Assembly: GCF_003391055.1 (NCBI RefSeq)
Contig: NZ_QUAJ01000012.1
Span: forward strand, 1-64,000
Source: Psychrilyobacter piezotolerans
GTDB taxonomy: Bacteria > Fusobacteriota > Fusobacteriia > Fusobacteriales > Fusobacteriaceae
DNA: 64,000 bases
Direction of reading: 5' to 3'
This document shows positions 51,528-61,928 of this stretch, piece after piece. The position numbers were made by a program, and so were the translations under genes. The notes under the pieces were generated by a model. That model was not told the DNA's origin, ran no database searches, and was given only the letters and a program-made list of their open reading frames with translations. Every line of letters starts with the position of its first letter. Position 1 is the first letter of the stretch.

Positions 51528-54227
51528 CTACACCCTTCCGCAACATTTTTTGTATTTCTTTCCAGATCCACAAGGACACAAGTCGTTTCTACCCACTTTG
51601 TCAGAAACTCTGGATTCCTTGGCAAGATCCGAATCCCCTTCTAAATCATCATTAGCCTCATATTTTATATTTTTGTTTTGTGCTTCTTTTATCTCCACTT
51701 CCTTCTCTTCAGGCACCCTTATCTGCACCTTGAATAAATAAGAAATTGTCTCTTCCTTTATTGTCTTCAACATCTTAGCGTATAGGTCCCCTGAGATTAA
51801 TTTATATTCTGTCAGCGGGTCTTTTTGACCGTATGATCTGAGGTATATTCCCTCTCTCAAGGCATCTAAAGTTTTTAAATGTTCTCTCCATCTAGAGTCC
51901 ACTATCTCAAATAATATATATTTTTCTAACTTTCTCATCAATTCAGAACCAAATTGTTCCTCTCTTGCCTTATATTTATCTAATATTTTTTCAGATAAGG
52001 AATTAGAATATTCCTCAATAGTCATAGCTTTATACTCATCTTTATCCTCTATTACATAGTCAAACAGTTCCTCGATTCTTTCTATTAAACCATCCATATC
52101 CCAGTCTTCTTTGAATTCTCCTACAAATTTTTCGACTACTTCATATGATACGGTGTCATTTAACATCCCAAAGATGGTTTCACTGAGATCATCTTTTTCC
52201 AAGGCTGTATTCCTGCTTTCATAGATAGCTTCCCTCTGTTTATTGTTGACATCATCAAACTCCAACAGGTTTTTTCTGATCCCAAAGTTTCTGGCTTCTA
52301 CTTTTTTCTGTGCATTTTCAATGGCCTTACTTATCATACTATGTACAATAGGCTCCCCTTCCGGCAACCCTAATTTATCCATTACAGCTGCTACTCTTTC
52401 CGATCCAAACAATCTCATAAGTTCATCTTCCAACGAAAGATAAAACTCTGTAGCTCCCGGATCTCCCTGTCTACCCGATCTACCTCTTAACTGGTTGTCG
52501 ATTCTTCTGGATTCATGTCTTTCAGTTCCCAGGATAAATAATCCTCCTGCTTCCAGTACCTTTACTTTTTCTTCTGCACACTGAGCCTTGTATTTTTCAA
52601 GTAATTCATTATAATTAGGAGCATCTATCGATCCGACTTCGTCCAAAGTCAGGAATTCCGGGTTACCTCCTAACATGATATCGGTTCCCCTTCCAGCCAT
52701 GTTTGTAGCTATGGTAATTGATTTATATCTACCAGCCTGGGCTACTATATCCGCTTCCTTCTCATGGAATTTAGCATTCAACACTTCATGGGGTATCTTT
52801 CTCTTTTTTAGACGTTCAGATAAAATTTCGGAGCTTTCGATGGAGATTGTTCCCACTAAGGCAGGCTGCCCCTTGGTATAAAGTTCTTCAATTCTGTCTA
52901 CTATGGCATTTGTTTTCTCATTGTGTGTTTTGTATACTAAATCCGGGTTATCCATTCTCACTATAGGCCTGTTTGTAGGAATTACTACGACTCCTAATTT
53001 ATATGTATGCATAAATTCTGTAGCTTCTGTCTCGGCTGTACCTGTCATTCCAGATAATTTCTCATACATTCTGAAGTAATTTTGTAATGTTATAGATGCT
53101 AAAGTCTGGTTTTCTCCGGCTACCTTTAACCCTTCTTTTGCCTCTAAAGCCTGATGCAGACCATCCGAGTATCTTCTTCCTTCCATGGCTCTTCCTGTGA
53201 ATTCATCGATAATAATTATTTGACCATCTCTGACCAAATATTCTTTATCTCTATGAAATAATTCCTTAGCTTTTAGAGCCTGCATCATATAATGAGTCAG
53301 CTCTACATTTTCAGGGGAGTACAGGTTTTCAATATCTAATTCTTTTTCTATCTTAGCTACTCCTTTTTCTGTCAGAGTTATATTGTTTGATTTTTCATCT
53401 ACTTCATAATCTTTCCAAACATCATCTGGAATTTCCATCTCTTTTTTCTTCTTTATATCCTTAATTTTTTCTGTTTCATAACTTCTGACTAATTTCTTCG
53501 ATACTCCATCAAATATTTTATACCATTTTTGAGTATCTGCAGCTGCCCCTGATATGATTAACGGAGTTCTAGCCTCATCTATTAGGATTGAATCCACCTC
53601 ATCTACAATACAGAAATGAAGGTCTCTCTGAACCCTGTTTTCCACTCTAGACACCATGTTATCTCTCAAATAATCAAAACCAAATTCACTGTTTGTTCCA
53701 TATGTAATATCAGCTCTGTATGCTGCCCCTCTTTTATCCATAGGCATATTGTTATACAGTACATCTGAAGTTAATCCTAAAAAACTGTATAATCTTCCCA
53801 TTAATTCCCTGTCACGGGTAGCCAGATAATCATTTACCGTTACCACATGAACACCCTTACCGGTTAATGCATTTAAATATACAGACAGAGTTGCAACTAA
53901 TGTTTTACCCTCTCCTGTTTTCATCTCTGTTATTTTTCCTTCGTGTAAAACTACTCCACCTATCATTTGTACATCGTAGTGTCTCATTCCAAGGACTCTT
54001 ATAGCTCCTTCCCTCACTACTGCAAAGGCTTCTACTAAGAGATCGTCTAAAGTTTCCCCCTTATCTAATCTCTCTCTAAATTCTATGGTTTTAGCTTTTA
54101 GATCCTCATCTCCTAATTTTTTTATCTCAGGTTCTAAGTTGTTTATCTCGTCTACAATAGCTAAAATCCTTTTTATTTCTCTGTCATTTTTTGTTCCAAA
54201 AATTTTCTTTACTAAGTTACCGATCAT
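51528..54227 (-). CDS. secA: Preprotein translocase ATPase SecA
   Basis: 899-residue motor of the Sec export pathway. Near residues 100-110 Walker A reads [14 protein letters not shown], the DEAD-like box is [21 protein letters not shown], and a typical second-half block is [13 protein letters not shown], then [26 protein letters not shown]. The C-terminal zinc SEC-C motif is [14 protein letters not shown]. The family start fits ATG at 54227. A lipoprotein gene follows 3 bp later. Confidence 0.97.
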   Translation of the reverse strand: MIGNLVKKIFGTKNDREIKRILAIVDEINNLEPEIKKLGDEDLKAKTIEFRERLDKGETLDDLLVEAFAVVREGAIRVLGMRHYDVQMIGGVVLHEGKITEMKTGEGKTLVATLSVYLNALTGKGVHVVTVNDYLATRDRELMGRLYSFLGLTSDVLYNNMPMDKRGAAYRADITYGTNSEFGFDYLRDNMVSRVENRVQRDLHFCIVDEVDSILIDEARTPLIISGAAADTQKWYKIFDGVSKKLVRSYETEKIKDIKKKKEMEIPDDVWKDYEVDEKSNNITLTEKGVAKIEKELDIENLYSPENVELTHYMMQALKAKELFHRDKEYLVRDGQIIIIDEFTGRAMEGRRYSDGLHQALEAKEGLKVAGENQTLASITLQNYFRMYEKLSGMTGTAETEATEFMHTYKLGVVVIPTNRPIVRMDNPDLVYKTHNEKTNAIVDRIEELYTKGQPALVGTISIESSEILSERLKKRKIPHEVLNAKFHEKEADIVAQAGRYKSITIATNMAGRGTDIMLGGNPEFLTLDEVGSIDAPNYNELLEKYKAQCAEEKVKVLEAGGLFILGTERHESRRIDNQLRGRSGRQGDPGATEFYLSLEDELMRLFGSERVAAVMDKLGLPEGEPIVHSMISKAIENAQKKVEARNFGIRKNLLEFDDVNNKQREAIYESRNTALEKDDLSETIFGMLNDTVSYEVVEKFVGEFKEDWDMDGLIERIEELFDYVIEDKDEYKAMTIEEYSNSLSEKILDKYKAREEQFGSELMRKLEKYILFEIVDSRWREHLKTLDALREGIYLRSYGQKDPLTEYKLISGDLYAKMLKTIKEETISYLFKVQIRVPEEKEVEIKEAQNKNIKYEANDDLEGDSDLAKESRVSDKVGRNDLCPCGSGKKYKKCCGRV

Positions 54228-54343
54228 CTGTAATTACCTCACTCAATTTTTGATTTTTCAAAGCCAAAAAACTTTGATTTCATTATACTATGTCAATTTT
54301 AATGATAGCATACAAAAGTATCACCCGTCAATTAAACACAAAT

Positions 54344-54386
54344 AAAAAAAAACGGCCTAACCCTTTAAAAATAAAGGGTAGCAGGC
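54344..54386 (-). terminator. Orphan minus-strand terminator between clc and secA
   Basis: GCCT...ACCCTTTA pairs with TAAAGGGT...AGGC. On the minus strand the stem is followed by GTTTTTTTTT. No minus-strand gene lies to its right before the divergent ClC gene, so it may end an unannotated small transcript. Confidence 0.5.
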
Positions 54387-54487
54387 TCAAATCAACAGTT
54401 CAAACAAAATTATAAAAAAGGTTGTTAATCCATCTCTTTACCCTGTGTTATAATGTTATATCTTTAAAACTTAAAAGGAGAATCTAA

Positions 54488-56059
54488 ATGAAATTCGATA
54501 ATCTCGATCAAATAATTAAAAATAAAAATATGAAACTTTACCTGTTAAGTATTTTAATCGGTCTGTTAACAGGATTGGTGGTCGTTGCCTACCGTATTTC
54601 CCTTACCTCTATGACCAACCTTAGAATAGATACTTTTTCCAAGATTGCTTCAGGGGATCTTAATTTACTCGGGATAACCGTAATAACTTTTATCCTTATT
54701 GCAATTTTGCTCAATAGGTTGATCTCAAAATATCCCATGATAAAGGGGAGCGGTATCCCGCAGATAAAAGGCGTTTTGCTCATGCAGTTTGAGTACAACT
54801 GGATCAAAGAACTCATATATAAATTTATTGGGGGAGTTCTAAGTGTTGGAAGCGGACTCTCCCTCGGAAGGGGAGGCCCTTCTATCCAACTGGGATCACA
54901 GATTGCATATGGAGTCAGGAAGATCTTTAAAGGTTCCAATGTAAATGAAAAATTTCTTATCAGCAGCGGTATCAGTGCCGGACTTTCTGCAGCTTTCAGC
55001 TCCCCCCTTGCCGGTATCATCTTTACCATCGAGGAGATCCACAAATACCTTACCCCTGTACTCCTAATTTGTATCTCCCTGGCCAGTGTTTCTGCTCAGG
55101 TTGTCACTCAATTCATCCTGGGAGAAGGCAGGTTATTTGATTTTCAGGGTATCATTCCAAATAGTCTCAGTCAGTTTGAGAATTTTACCTTTGTATTTAT
55201 ATTTGCAATTTTAATCAGTATTTTAGGGGTCTTCTTTACAACCAACCTCCTAAAATTTCAAGAATTTTATTTACAGTTAAAATTTACCCCGCTTTTTAAA
55301 TCTCTAGTCATCTTCGCTGTCTCTATTACGGTGGGGATCTTTATCTTAGATGTACAGGGGGTAGGTTATAAATTAATATTAAAAACCGGCCATGAAACCT
55401 TTTCATTTAAACTCATAGCCGGCTTACTCTTGGGAAAACTGATATTTACCATCCTCAGTAACGGCCCTGGATTTCCAGGGGGATTATTCCTTCCCAGTTT
55501 AGTTTTAGGAGCTTTAACTGGAAATTTATTTGGTTTGGGGTTAGAAAATCTTTCGAATGGTTACGAAAACCTCCAGCAGTACTTTATGGTTTTGGGAATG
55601 GCTGCATTTTTTACCGCGGTTATGAGAACACCCCTTACGGGGAACATCCTCCTTTTGGAGATGACCGGTTCTTTTGACTATTTATCCAGTCTTATCTTAG
55701 TTACCATGGTTTCCTACATAACTACCGAACTGATGGGTATCCGTCCAATCACCAGTGTTCTGTACGAAAATCTAGAAAAAAATAAAGATATCCATCGAAA
55801 AGAACTTTCTAAAAACTCCACCATCTTTAGTTCCCCTATTTTAGGCGGTTCATGGCTGGATGAGATGGAAGTCAGTAAGGTTAAGTGGCCACACGATTCC
55901 CTCTTAATAAAGATAAAAAGAGAAAGCTACGATATCATTCCAAAGGGCAACACCAAGATACTCAGCGGCGATATCCTTTTTATTCTCACTACCGAAGCCA
56001 GGGAAAAGGAATTAAAACCTGTAATTTTTGATTTAGGTACAAGGTCCAGGTCAGATTGA
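54488..56059 (+). CDS. ClC-family chloride channel/transporter with TrkA-C domain
   Basis: 523-residue membrane protein. Ion-site motifs are KGSGIPQIKG (the GSGIP filter), then LSLGRGGPSIQLGS, then FTIEEIHKYL (inner Glu), GFPGGLFLPSLVLG and FFTAVMRTPLTG. In ClC exchangers the second motif is GREGP. Here Gly129 (codon 54872-54874, GGA) replaces the external gating Glu, so coupled Cl-/H+ exchange is unlikely. A C-terminal RCK_C-like domain (about 445-515) may regulate it. AAAAGGAG ribosome site. Monocistronic. Confidence 0.82.
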   Translation: MKFDNLDQIIKNKNMKLYLLSILIGLLTGLVVVAYRISLTSMTNLRIDTFSKIASGDLNLLGITVITFILIAILLNRLISKYPMIKGSGIPQIKGVLLMQFEYNWIKELIYKFIGGVLSVGSGLSLGRGGPSIQLGSQIAYGVRKIFKGSNVNEKFLISSGISAGLSAAFSSPLAGIIFTIEEIHKYLTPVLLICISLASVSAQVVTQFILGEGRLFDFQGIIPNSLSQFENFTFVFIFAILISILGVFFTTNLLKFQEFYLQLKFTPLFKSLVIFAVSITVGIFILDVQGVGYKLILKTGHETFSFKLIAGLLLGKLIFTILSNGPGFPGGLFLPSLVLGALTGNLFGLGLENLSNGYENLQQYFMVLGMAAFFTAVMRTPLTGNILLLEMTGSFDYLSSLILVTMVSYITTELMGIRPITSVLYENLEKNKDIHRKELSKNSTIFSSPILGGSWLDEMEVSKVKWPHDSLLIKIKRESYDIIPKGNTKILSGDILFILTTEAREKELKPVIFDLGTRSRSD

Positions 56060-56092
56060 AGTTAAATAAATATACTATTTTTTTAAAAAAAA

Positions 56093-56116
56093 GGATGCAA
56101 ATGCATCCTTTTTTTT
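56093..56116. terminator. Bidirectional terminator between clc and ligA
   Basis: GGATGC-AAAT-GCATCC with eight A on the left and eight T on the right serves both convergent genes. Confidence 0.88.
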
Positions 56117-56123
56117 CTAACAT

Positions 56124-58157
56124 CTACTTTGTCAGCTCCAAAAATTCCTCTTCTGTGAGGATCTTTACGCTGCCCAGCTCCTCAGCTTTTTTCAGCTTAC
56201 TTCCGGGTTTTTCCCCCACTATGAGATAATCTAATTTTTTAGATACCCCGGACATATTGGTCCCCCCTAATTTTTCCACGATATCCTTGATCTCCTGCCT
56301 CTTAAAGTGGATCAGTTTTCCTGTAGCCAGGAAGGTCTTCCCTACAAACTCCTCCAGATGAGACCCTTCATCTACCTCTTCAATCTCAAAATTAACCCCG
56401 GCATCCTTTAATTTTTCCAACACTCTCATATTGTCTTCATCTCTAAAATACCCGTATACAGACTGGGCTACCTTCCCTCCTACCCCGTCTATAGCCAGCA
56501 GTTCTTCCACTTCCATCTTTGCCAGATTCTCTATGTTTTTACTCTCTTTAGACAGTAAACCTCCTAAAAATTTCCCTACAAATGGAATCCCCAGAGCATA
56601 GAGGGTTTTGGAGTAATCTAATTTTTTACTTTCCTCAATGGATATCAGTAATTTTTCTATACTCTTGCTTCCTAAGTTATCTAATTTTTCCAATTCATCT
56701 TTTTTCAGGTGGAGTTCATAGAAGTCGCTTATCTCCTTTAAAAAACCTAATTCTATAAATTTTTCCACTATCTTTGATCCGCCGATTATATTCATGGCAT
56801 CACGGGAGATGAAATACTCCATCTTCCCCTGTAACTTAGCTCTGCAGTGGGGGTTCATACACTTTAAATTTACCAGCCCTTCCTCTTTTTCCAGGATGGA
56901 ATTGCATACAGGGCAGTTTGTAGGAGGGATTATCTCCTCCTCCGTCCCGTCTCTCAGCTCTTTTACAGGTTTTATAACCTGGGGAATTATCTCAGCGGCT
57001 TTTTCAATGAATACTGTATCCCCGATTTTTATATCCTTCCTTATAACCTCGTCATAATTATGAAGACTGGCACGTCTGACCATACTTCCAGATACTTCTA
57101 CTGCTTCTAATTCCGCTACCGGAGTGACCTTCCCTGTCCTTCCCACCTGCCAGGTTACGTCCTTTAATTTTGTAGTCACCTGTTTAGCAGGGAATTTATA
57201 GGAGATAGCCCACCTGGGTGCTTTGGTTGTGGCTCCTAACTCTTCATACAGACTTAGATTATTTACCTTGATTACCAGTCCGTCGGTCTCATAATCTAAA
57301 TTATTTCTCTCATTTTCCCAGTATTTTATCCTGGTTTCCAAATCTTCTATGGTTTCACACAGATCATAGACCTTTGTAGTTTTGAATCCCAGTCCTTCCA
57401 AATATTTTATACTTTCAATATGAGTTTCAAATCCTAATTCTTCACTGTCCGCCAAATAGTATACATAGGCATCCAAATTTCTCTGCCCTACAATGGCAGC
57501 ATCTTTTTGACGGAGGGTTCCTCCGGCTGCATTTCTAGGATTAGCAAAGACTTCCTCTCCTGATTCCAGTCTTTTTTTATTCAATGATTCAAATTCAGCC
57601 AGAGGCAGTACAATCTCTCCCCTGACCTCTACAGATACACTTTCTTTCAGATATTTAGGAATAGATCTTATCTGCATTATATTTTCAGTTACATCCTCCC
57701 CGACTTTTCCGTCCCCACGGGTTACAGCCTGGATTAAACGTCCGTCTTCATAGTGAATACTTACGGCAATCCCGTCTAATTTTAATTCCAATGCATAATC
57801 TACCTGGGTATTTTCATCCCCTGCCCTGCTGCCATTTAAAATTCTTTTTACCCTGCCGTCAAAATCCTCTAAATCTTTTAAATTATAGGTATTGGACAGA
57901 CTCAGCATTGGTTTTTTATGGGTAACTTTAGTAAATTTAGTGTCTTTTACCCCTCCTCCTACCACCAGTGTAGGGGAGCTCTCTGTCCTGTATTCAGGAT
58001 TTTCTGCCTCTAATTTTTCTAATTTTTTCAACAAATTGTCATATTCTACATCCGAGATCAAACTTTCATTTTTTTCATAGTAGTGGTAGTTATGTCTATG
58101 CAGTTCTTCCCTTATTTTTTCTATCTCTGCTTTTATATTTTTTTTATCCTTCATCAT
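56124..58157 (-). CDS. ligA: NAD-dependent DNA ligase
   Basis: 677-residue ligase that seals nicks using NAD+. The N-terminal Ia domain has REELHRHNYHYYEKNES. The adenylation domain has ALELKLDGIAVSIHYEDG (active Lys at about 126), FANPRNAAGGTLRQ and ETDGLVIKVN. Next come the OB fold, a four-Cys zinc finger (CPVCNSILEKEEGLVNLKCMNPHC in parts), HhH repeats and a C-terminal BRCT domain. An ATG at 58157 with GAGGAG ahead is preferred. The TTG at 58172 lies in the ribosome site. Confidence 0.95.
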   Translation of the reverse strand: MMKDKKNIKAEIEKIREELHRHNYHYYEKNESLISDVEYDNLLKKLEKLEAENPEYRTESSPTLVVGGGVKDTKFTKVTHKKPMLSLSNTYNLKDLEDFDGRVKRILNGSRAGDENTQVDYALELKLDGIAVSIHYEDGRLIQAVTRGDGKVGEDVTENIMQIRSIPKYLKESVSVEVRGEIVLPLAEFESLNKKRLESGEEVFANPRNAAGGTLRQKDAAIVGQRNLDAYVYYLADSEELGFETHIESIKYLEGLGFKTTKVYDLCETIEDLETRIKYWENERNNLDYETDGLVIKVNNLSLYEELGATTKAPRWAISYKFPAKQVTTKLKDVTWQVGRTGKVTPVAELEAVEVSGSMVRRASLHNYDEVIRKDIKIGDTVFIEKAAEIIPQVIKPVKELRDGTEEEIIPPTNCPVCNSILEKEEGLVNLKCMNPHCRAKLQGKMEYFISRDAMNIIGGSKIVEKFIELGFLKEISDFYELHLKKDELEKLDNLGSKSIEKLLISIEESKKLDYSKTLYALGIPFVGKFLGGLLSKESKNIENLAKMEVEELLAIDGVGGKVAQSVYGYFRDEDNMRVLEKLKDAGVNFEIEEVDEGSHLEEFVGKTFLATGKLIHFKRQEIKDIVEKLGGTNMSGVSKKLDYLIVGEKPGSKLKKAEELGSVKILTEEEFLELTK

Positions 58158-58792
58158 TGTTCGTCTCCTCAAAATATCTTTTTTATACTAAATTATATCA
58201 TAAAATTTAAATGTGGCAAGAAAAGAAGCTAGATTAAAGATGGAATCTTTAGAATCTAATTTTTGCCACCAATCATCACTAATTTACAAACTTCTACTGC
58301 TATAGCACAGTAGTTTTTTTCTGTCGCAGATTCCTCAGATTTTCAAATCAAAAGTTTTTTTCTTGGTTTAAAAACCGAAGTTTATAGTCGTCAAACTCCG
58401 GCAGTACTGTTCCTACAATGACGATTGCGACTTGCTCCACAAAGACAAGATGGCTTTAGCTTCGGTTTCTCTTATTCACATTTATAAAATTCTTTTTAAC
58501 TACAAGAATTTTATAATATTCGTGACCTCGGGAAACCATAAAAAGGAGGAGTCATATTATCCTCCCAGAGATCTACCTCCCCCACTTATGTTAAGAGGGG
58601 GAACAAAAGGGGGCGTTACTCTCTTTTTCCCAGCCTCATTGTTCGTTTTTAGTTACAACTCACCCTTGTTATTTAATGATTTAAATGGTAATATATTTAG
58701 GTTAAAAAAATACATAAACACAGTAAATTAGGAGCTTCTATCTGCAATAGGTAAGGCTTCTGATATTTTACTATAATTTTAGGAGGTCAACA
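58158..58792. other. Long non-coding, repeat-filled region
   Basis: About 635 bp. An inverted element spans 58371-58482 (AAACCGAAG ... CTTCGGTTT), similar at its start to 16543. Another block (58555-58625: CTCCCCCACTTATGTTAAGAGGGGGAAC and AAGGGGGCG) is the 'PPLLMRGGTKGGVT' type of dispersed repeat known from many genomes. An open frame here (58432-58731) is such a repeat and is not treated as a gene. Confidence 0.6.
58371..58482. repeat. Inverted-repeat element (AAACCGAAG ... CTTCGGTTT)
   Basis: The outer stem AAACCGAAG (58373-58381) with CTTCGGTTT is followed inside by TTTATAGTCGT, shared with 16543-16562. This is a second copy of the same kind of structured non-coding element. Confidence 0.45.
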
Positions 58793-60409
58793 ATGAAGGA
58801 GAAGGTTTTAATTTTTGGACATAAGAATCCAGACACAGACTCTATATGTTCAGCTATTGCATATTCTAACCTTAAGGATCAATTAGGACTTAATACAAAG
58901 GCTGTCAGATTAGGAGAAATAAACAAGGAAACTGAATTTATTTTAAATCATTTTAATGTAGCAACACCACAGTTGCTTACTACTATAAAACCACAGGTCA
59001 AAGACCTGACTAAGGTCGAAAAGGAATTAATAAAGGAAACTGACTCTATCCAAAAAGCATTGGAGATCATGACTACTGAAAATTATTCAAGTTTGCCTGT
59101 TGTCAATAAAAATAATAAGTTGGAAAATATGATCCATATATCGGAGATTGCAAATGCATATTTAGAGATGAGTACCAGAGATATTTTCCTTGACTATGAA
59201 ACAACATTTGAAAATGTCTGGGAAACTTTAAAGGATGATGCTGTTGTTCTCAATGGAGTATACCCGGCAGGTAAGATAGAGGGGAGACTTAGAGGAGTTT
59301 CTGAATTAGCTAAAATTTCTAAGGGAGATGTAGTAATCACTACACTTTTTTCAGGACATATCAAAAATGCTGAAAAAGCCGGGGCAAAAATCATATTTTT
59401 ATGCGTAGATAAAAATGATGAGATCCCTGATTACGATATAAATATACCCCTTGTCAGGGTTAATAAGGGAATCTTTAAAACATTTAAGATGATCTCTCAA
59501 TCGGTACCTGTAAAGGCTATCTTAAAACATAAAAACTTTTTTCATTTTGAAACTACTGATTTTATAGAAGATATCCAGGATATTATGAAAGACTCTTCTC
59601 AAACTAACTTCCCGGTTGTGAATAAAGACGGAACTATATTTTCTACTATTAGATCCAAACATATTATGAATTTCGGAAAAAATGAAGTTATCTTAGTGGA
59701 TCACAATGAAAACTCTCAATCGGTAGACGGGATTGAAACTGCTAAAATATTGGAAATAGTAGATCATCATAAATTTGGAAACTTTGAAACTTCTGAGCCG
59801 CTTATGATCAGAGCCTCAGCTGTTGGCTGTACTTCTACAATAATTTACGGATTATTTAAAGAGGAAGGAATTACCCCTGATAAAACCATAGCCGGACTTA
59901 TGCTCAGTGCTATTTTATCGGATACATTGATATTCAAATCTCCTACCTGCACACCAAAAGATGTAGAAGCTGCCAAAGAATTGGCTGTCATTGCAGATCT
60001 GGACTATGAAAAATACGGGATGGAAATGCTCATTGCAGGGACTTCTTTGGGAGATAAAACTCCTGATGAGATTATAACTATGGATATGAAAGAATTTTCT
60101 ATGGGTAAGTTCCAGACTGCTGTAGCACAGATCAATACCGTTGATATAGACGGGTTACTTAATAATAGAGAAAATCTGGAATCTGCTATGAATGGGATGA
60201 TAGATGAAAATAACTATGACTTATTCCTGCTGGTTATGACCGATATAGTTAATAACGGTTCTAAAATTCTTGCATTGGGAAATTCTACCGAATTAGTAGA
60301 AAAAGGATTTAATGTAGAATTAGAAACTGGGACTGCCTGGCTGGATGGTGTAGTTTCAAGAAAAAAACAAATCGTTCCATTTCTTATGGCTGCCAGCCAG
60401 GGAATGTAG
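58793..60409 (+). CDS. ppaC: Manganese-dependent inorganic pyrophosphatase with CBS and DRTGG domains
   Basis: 538-residue family II pyrophosphatase (DHH superfamily) that hydrolyses PPi. The start has FGHKNPDTDSICSAIAY (metal residues), a regulatory insert of two CBS domains (about 70-125 and 245-300) around a DRTGG domain (about 130-240), then VDHHKFGNF (DHH motif, about 322-330) and a DHHA2 domain. The CBS insert usually binds adenine nucleotides and controls activity. GGAGG ribosome site. Its own terminator follows. Confidence 0.93.
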   Translation: MKEKVLIFGHKNPDTDSICSAIAYSNLKDQLGLNTKAVRLGEINKETEFILNHFNVATPQLLTTIKPQVKDLTKVEKELIKETDSIQKALEIMTTENYSSLPVVNKNNKLENMIHISEIANAYLEMSTRDIFLDYETTFENVWETLKDDAVVLNGVYPAGKIEGRLRGVSELAKISKGDVVITTLFSGHIKNAEKAGAKIIFLCVDKNDEIPDYDINIPLVRVNKGIFKTFKMISQSVPVKAILKHKNFFHFETTDFIEDIQDIMKDSSQTNFPVVNKDGTIFSTIRSKHIMNFGKNEVILVDHNENSQSVDGIETAKILEIVDHHKFGNFETSEPLMIRASAVGCTSTIIYGLFKEEGITPDKTIAGLMLSAILSDTLIFKSPTCTPKDVEAAKELAVIADLDYEKYGMEMLIAGTSLGDKTPDEIITMDMKEFSMGKFQTAVAQINTVDIDGLLNNRENLESAMNGMIDENNYDLFLLVMTDIVNNGSKILALGNSTELVEKGFNVELETGTAWLDGVVSRKKQIVPFLMAASQGM

Positions 60410-60423
60410 GGTTTATTATGGAA

Positions 60424-60455
60424 GAGGAGATAGCTGACCGCTATCTCCTCTTTTT
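60424..60455 (+). terminator. Intrinsic terminator of ppaC
   Basis: GAGGAGATAGC pairs exactly with GCTATCTCCTC, loop TGACC, then TTTTT. Confidence 0.9.
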
Positions 60456-60472
60456 ATACTAATATTTTTATT

Positions 60473-61645
60473 TTACAGTGCTTCCTCTAGAATCTCCCTT
60501 GTTATCTCCAAAGTCTGGTCTCCCCTTTCTGATAATTTTACCATCCCATGTGATTTTAGAGAACCGATAATATTGTCTATATCATCTTCCCCTATTCCAT
60601 GATCTGACAGCTTAGTTGTAATACCTAAACTATGGAAAAACTCCTCGGTTTTTTTGATAGCTGAATCCACCTTTTCTTCATCACTTCCCTCTCTTAAGTT
60701 CCATACTCTCTCTGCATATTGTAGGAGTTTTTCGAACTTTTCAGCCTTCCTTACCTTCCAGGTAGCAGGCAGGATCGTAGCCAGGGTCTTGGCGTGATCT
60801 ACTCCAAATATTGCTGTCAAATCATGTCCTATCATGTGTACCGACCAGTCCTGCGGTACTCCGGCACCAATAAGCCCATTGAGCCCCATTGTAGCTGACC
60901 ATACCAAGTTTGCCCTGGCCTCATAGTTGGTAGGATTTTCTATAGTTTCCTCACCTATCTCTATCAATGTCTGCAAAATCCCCTCAGCAGTCCTGTCCTG
61001 GAACTTAGCATCTACCGGATAGGTAACATATTGTTCCACTGTATGGATGAATGTATCTACAATTCCATTGGCAATCTGAGTTTTAGGTAAAGTATATGTA
61101 AGCTCAGGATCTAAGATGGAAAATATTGGAAATGATTTACTGCTGGAAACAACCAGCTTATCCTTTCCATGACTTATTACTGCTCCATTGTTCATCTCTG
61201 AACCTGTTGCCGGTAAAGTTACCACAGTTCCAAATGGAATAGTCCTTTCCACAGGAACTCCTCTGAACCCAAAGCTTAATAACTCTTCCTCTTTTCCAAT
61301 ATACTCATCCTTGCAGGAAGCTATTCCTATAAATTTAGTCCCGTCCATAACGGAACCTCCTCCAACAGCCAGGATGAAATCGATCTTCTCCTCCCTTACT
61401 AGTTTCACAGCTTTCATCAGAGTCTCAAACTTAGGGTTGGGTTCTATCCCTCCAAATTCAAATACTTCCCTCTTTGATTTTTTTAACTCATCTATCACCT
61501 TGTCCAAAGTTCCAAACTTCTTTACCGATCCCCCGCCATATGTGATAAGTACACGGGAATTTTTCGGTACCAAACCATCCAACTGCTTCATCTGACCCTT
61601 CCCGAATACAATCTCTGTTGGGTTATAAAATTTAAAATTTAACAT
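60473..61645 (-). CDS. yqhD: Iron-containing alcohol/aldehyde dehydrogenase, YqhD-like
   Basis: 390-residue group III alcohol dehydrogenase, close to E. coli YqhD over its whole length. It has NADPH-binding VLITYGGGSVKKFG, FGGIEPNPKFETLMKAVKLV, VGGGSVMDGTKFI and TLPATGSEMNNGAVISHGK. Metal-site blocks are GIVDTFIHTVEQYVT (Asp/His) and WSVHMIGHDLTAIFGVDHAKTLA (two His). It reduces short-chain aldehydes and butyraldehyde using NADPH. The ribosome site is AAGGAGG. Upstream (61658-61685) is a REP palindrome copy. Confidence 0.93.
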   Translation of the reverse strand: MLNFKFYNPTEIVFGKGQMKQLDGLVPKNSRVLITYGGGSVKKFGTLDKVIDELKKSKREVFEFGGIEPNPKFETLMKAVKLVREEKIDFILAVGGGSVMDGTKFIGIASCKDEYIGKEEELLSFGFRGVPVERTIPFGTVVTLPATGSEMNNGAVISHGKDKLVVSSSKSFPIFSILDPELTYTLPKTQIANGIVDTFIHTVEQYVTYPVDAKFQDRTAEGILQTLIEIGEETIENPTNYEARANLVWSATMGLNGLIGAGVPQDWSVHMIGHDLTAIFGVDHAKTLATILPATWKVRKAEKFEKLLQYAERVWNLREGSDEEKVDSAIKKTEEFFHSLGITTKLSDHGIGEDDIDNIIGSLKSHGMVKLSERGDQTLEITREILEEAL

Positions 61646-61657
61646 CTTTTCCTCCTT

Positions 61658-61685
61658 GTACGGTTAATTCATGAATTAACCCTTC
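61658..61685. repeat. REP-type palindrome, degenerate copy
   Basis: GTACGGTTAATTCATGAATTAACCCTTC: the central 18 bp (GTTAATTCATGAATTAAC) are perfectly palindromic, outer arms diverged. It begins next to the yqhD ribosome site. Confidence 0.6.
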
Positions 61686-61845
61686 ATAAATTCAAAACCT
61701 TTTAATTTCCTATACATTGAGTATACATCTTAAACCATGGTTTAAGGCAATTTTTTTTAGGAACGTGACGTTCCATCCAATTAGGCACAATCTAAGCTTT
61801 CAAATTCTTTAATATATCCATAAAAATTTTAACTTTCTAAATAAC

Positions 61846-61887
61846 AAAAGCCTCCTAAAAGTATGAATACTTCTAGGAGGCTTTTTT
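61846..61887. terminator. Bidirectional terminator after oppA
   Basis: AAAAGCCTCCTA pairs with TAGGAGGCTTTT, inner stem AAGTAT/ATACTT. T-runs on both strands. Confidence 0.88.
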
Positions 61888-61928
61888 GTTTATACTTTTC
61901 CACTTGTCTTTGGTTTCCTTGTATCACA

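Noticed and set aside
58432-58731. 99-residue open frame with PPRDLPPPLMLRGGTKGGV
   Set aside because: It lies in a dispersed-repeat region, has no ribosome site, and the peptide is the familiar translation of a known kind of intergenic repeat.
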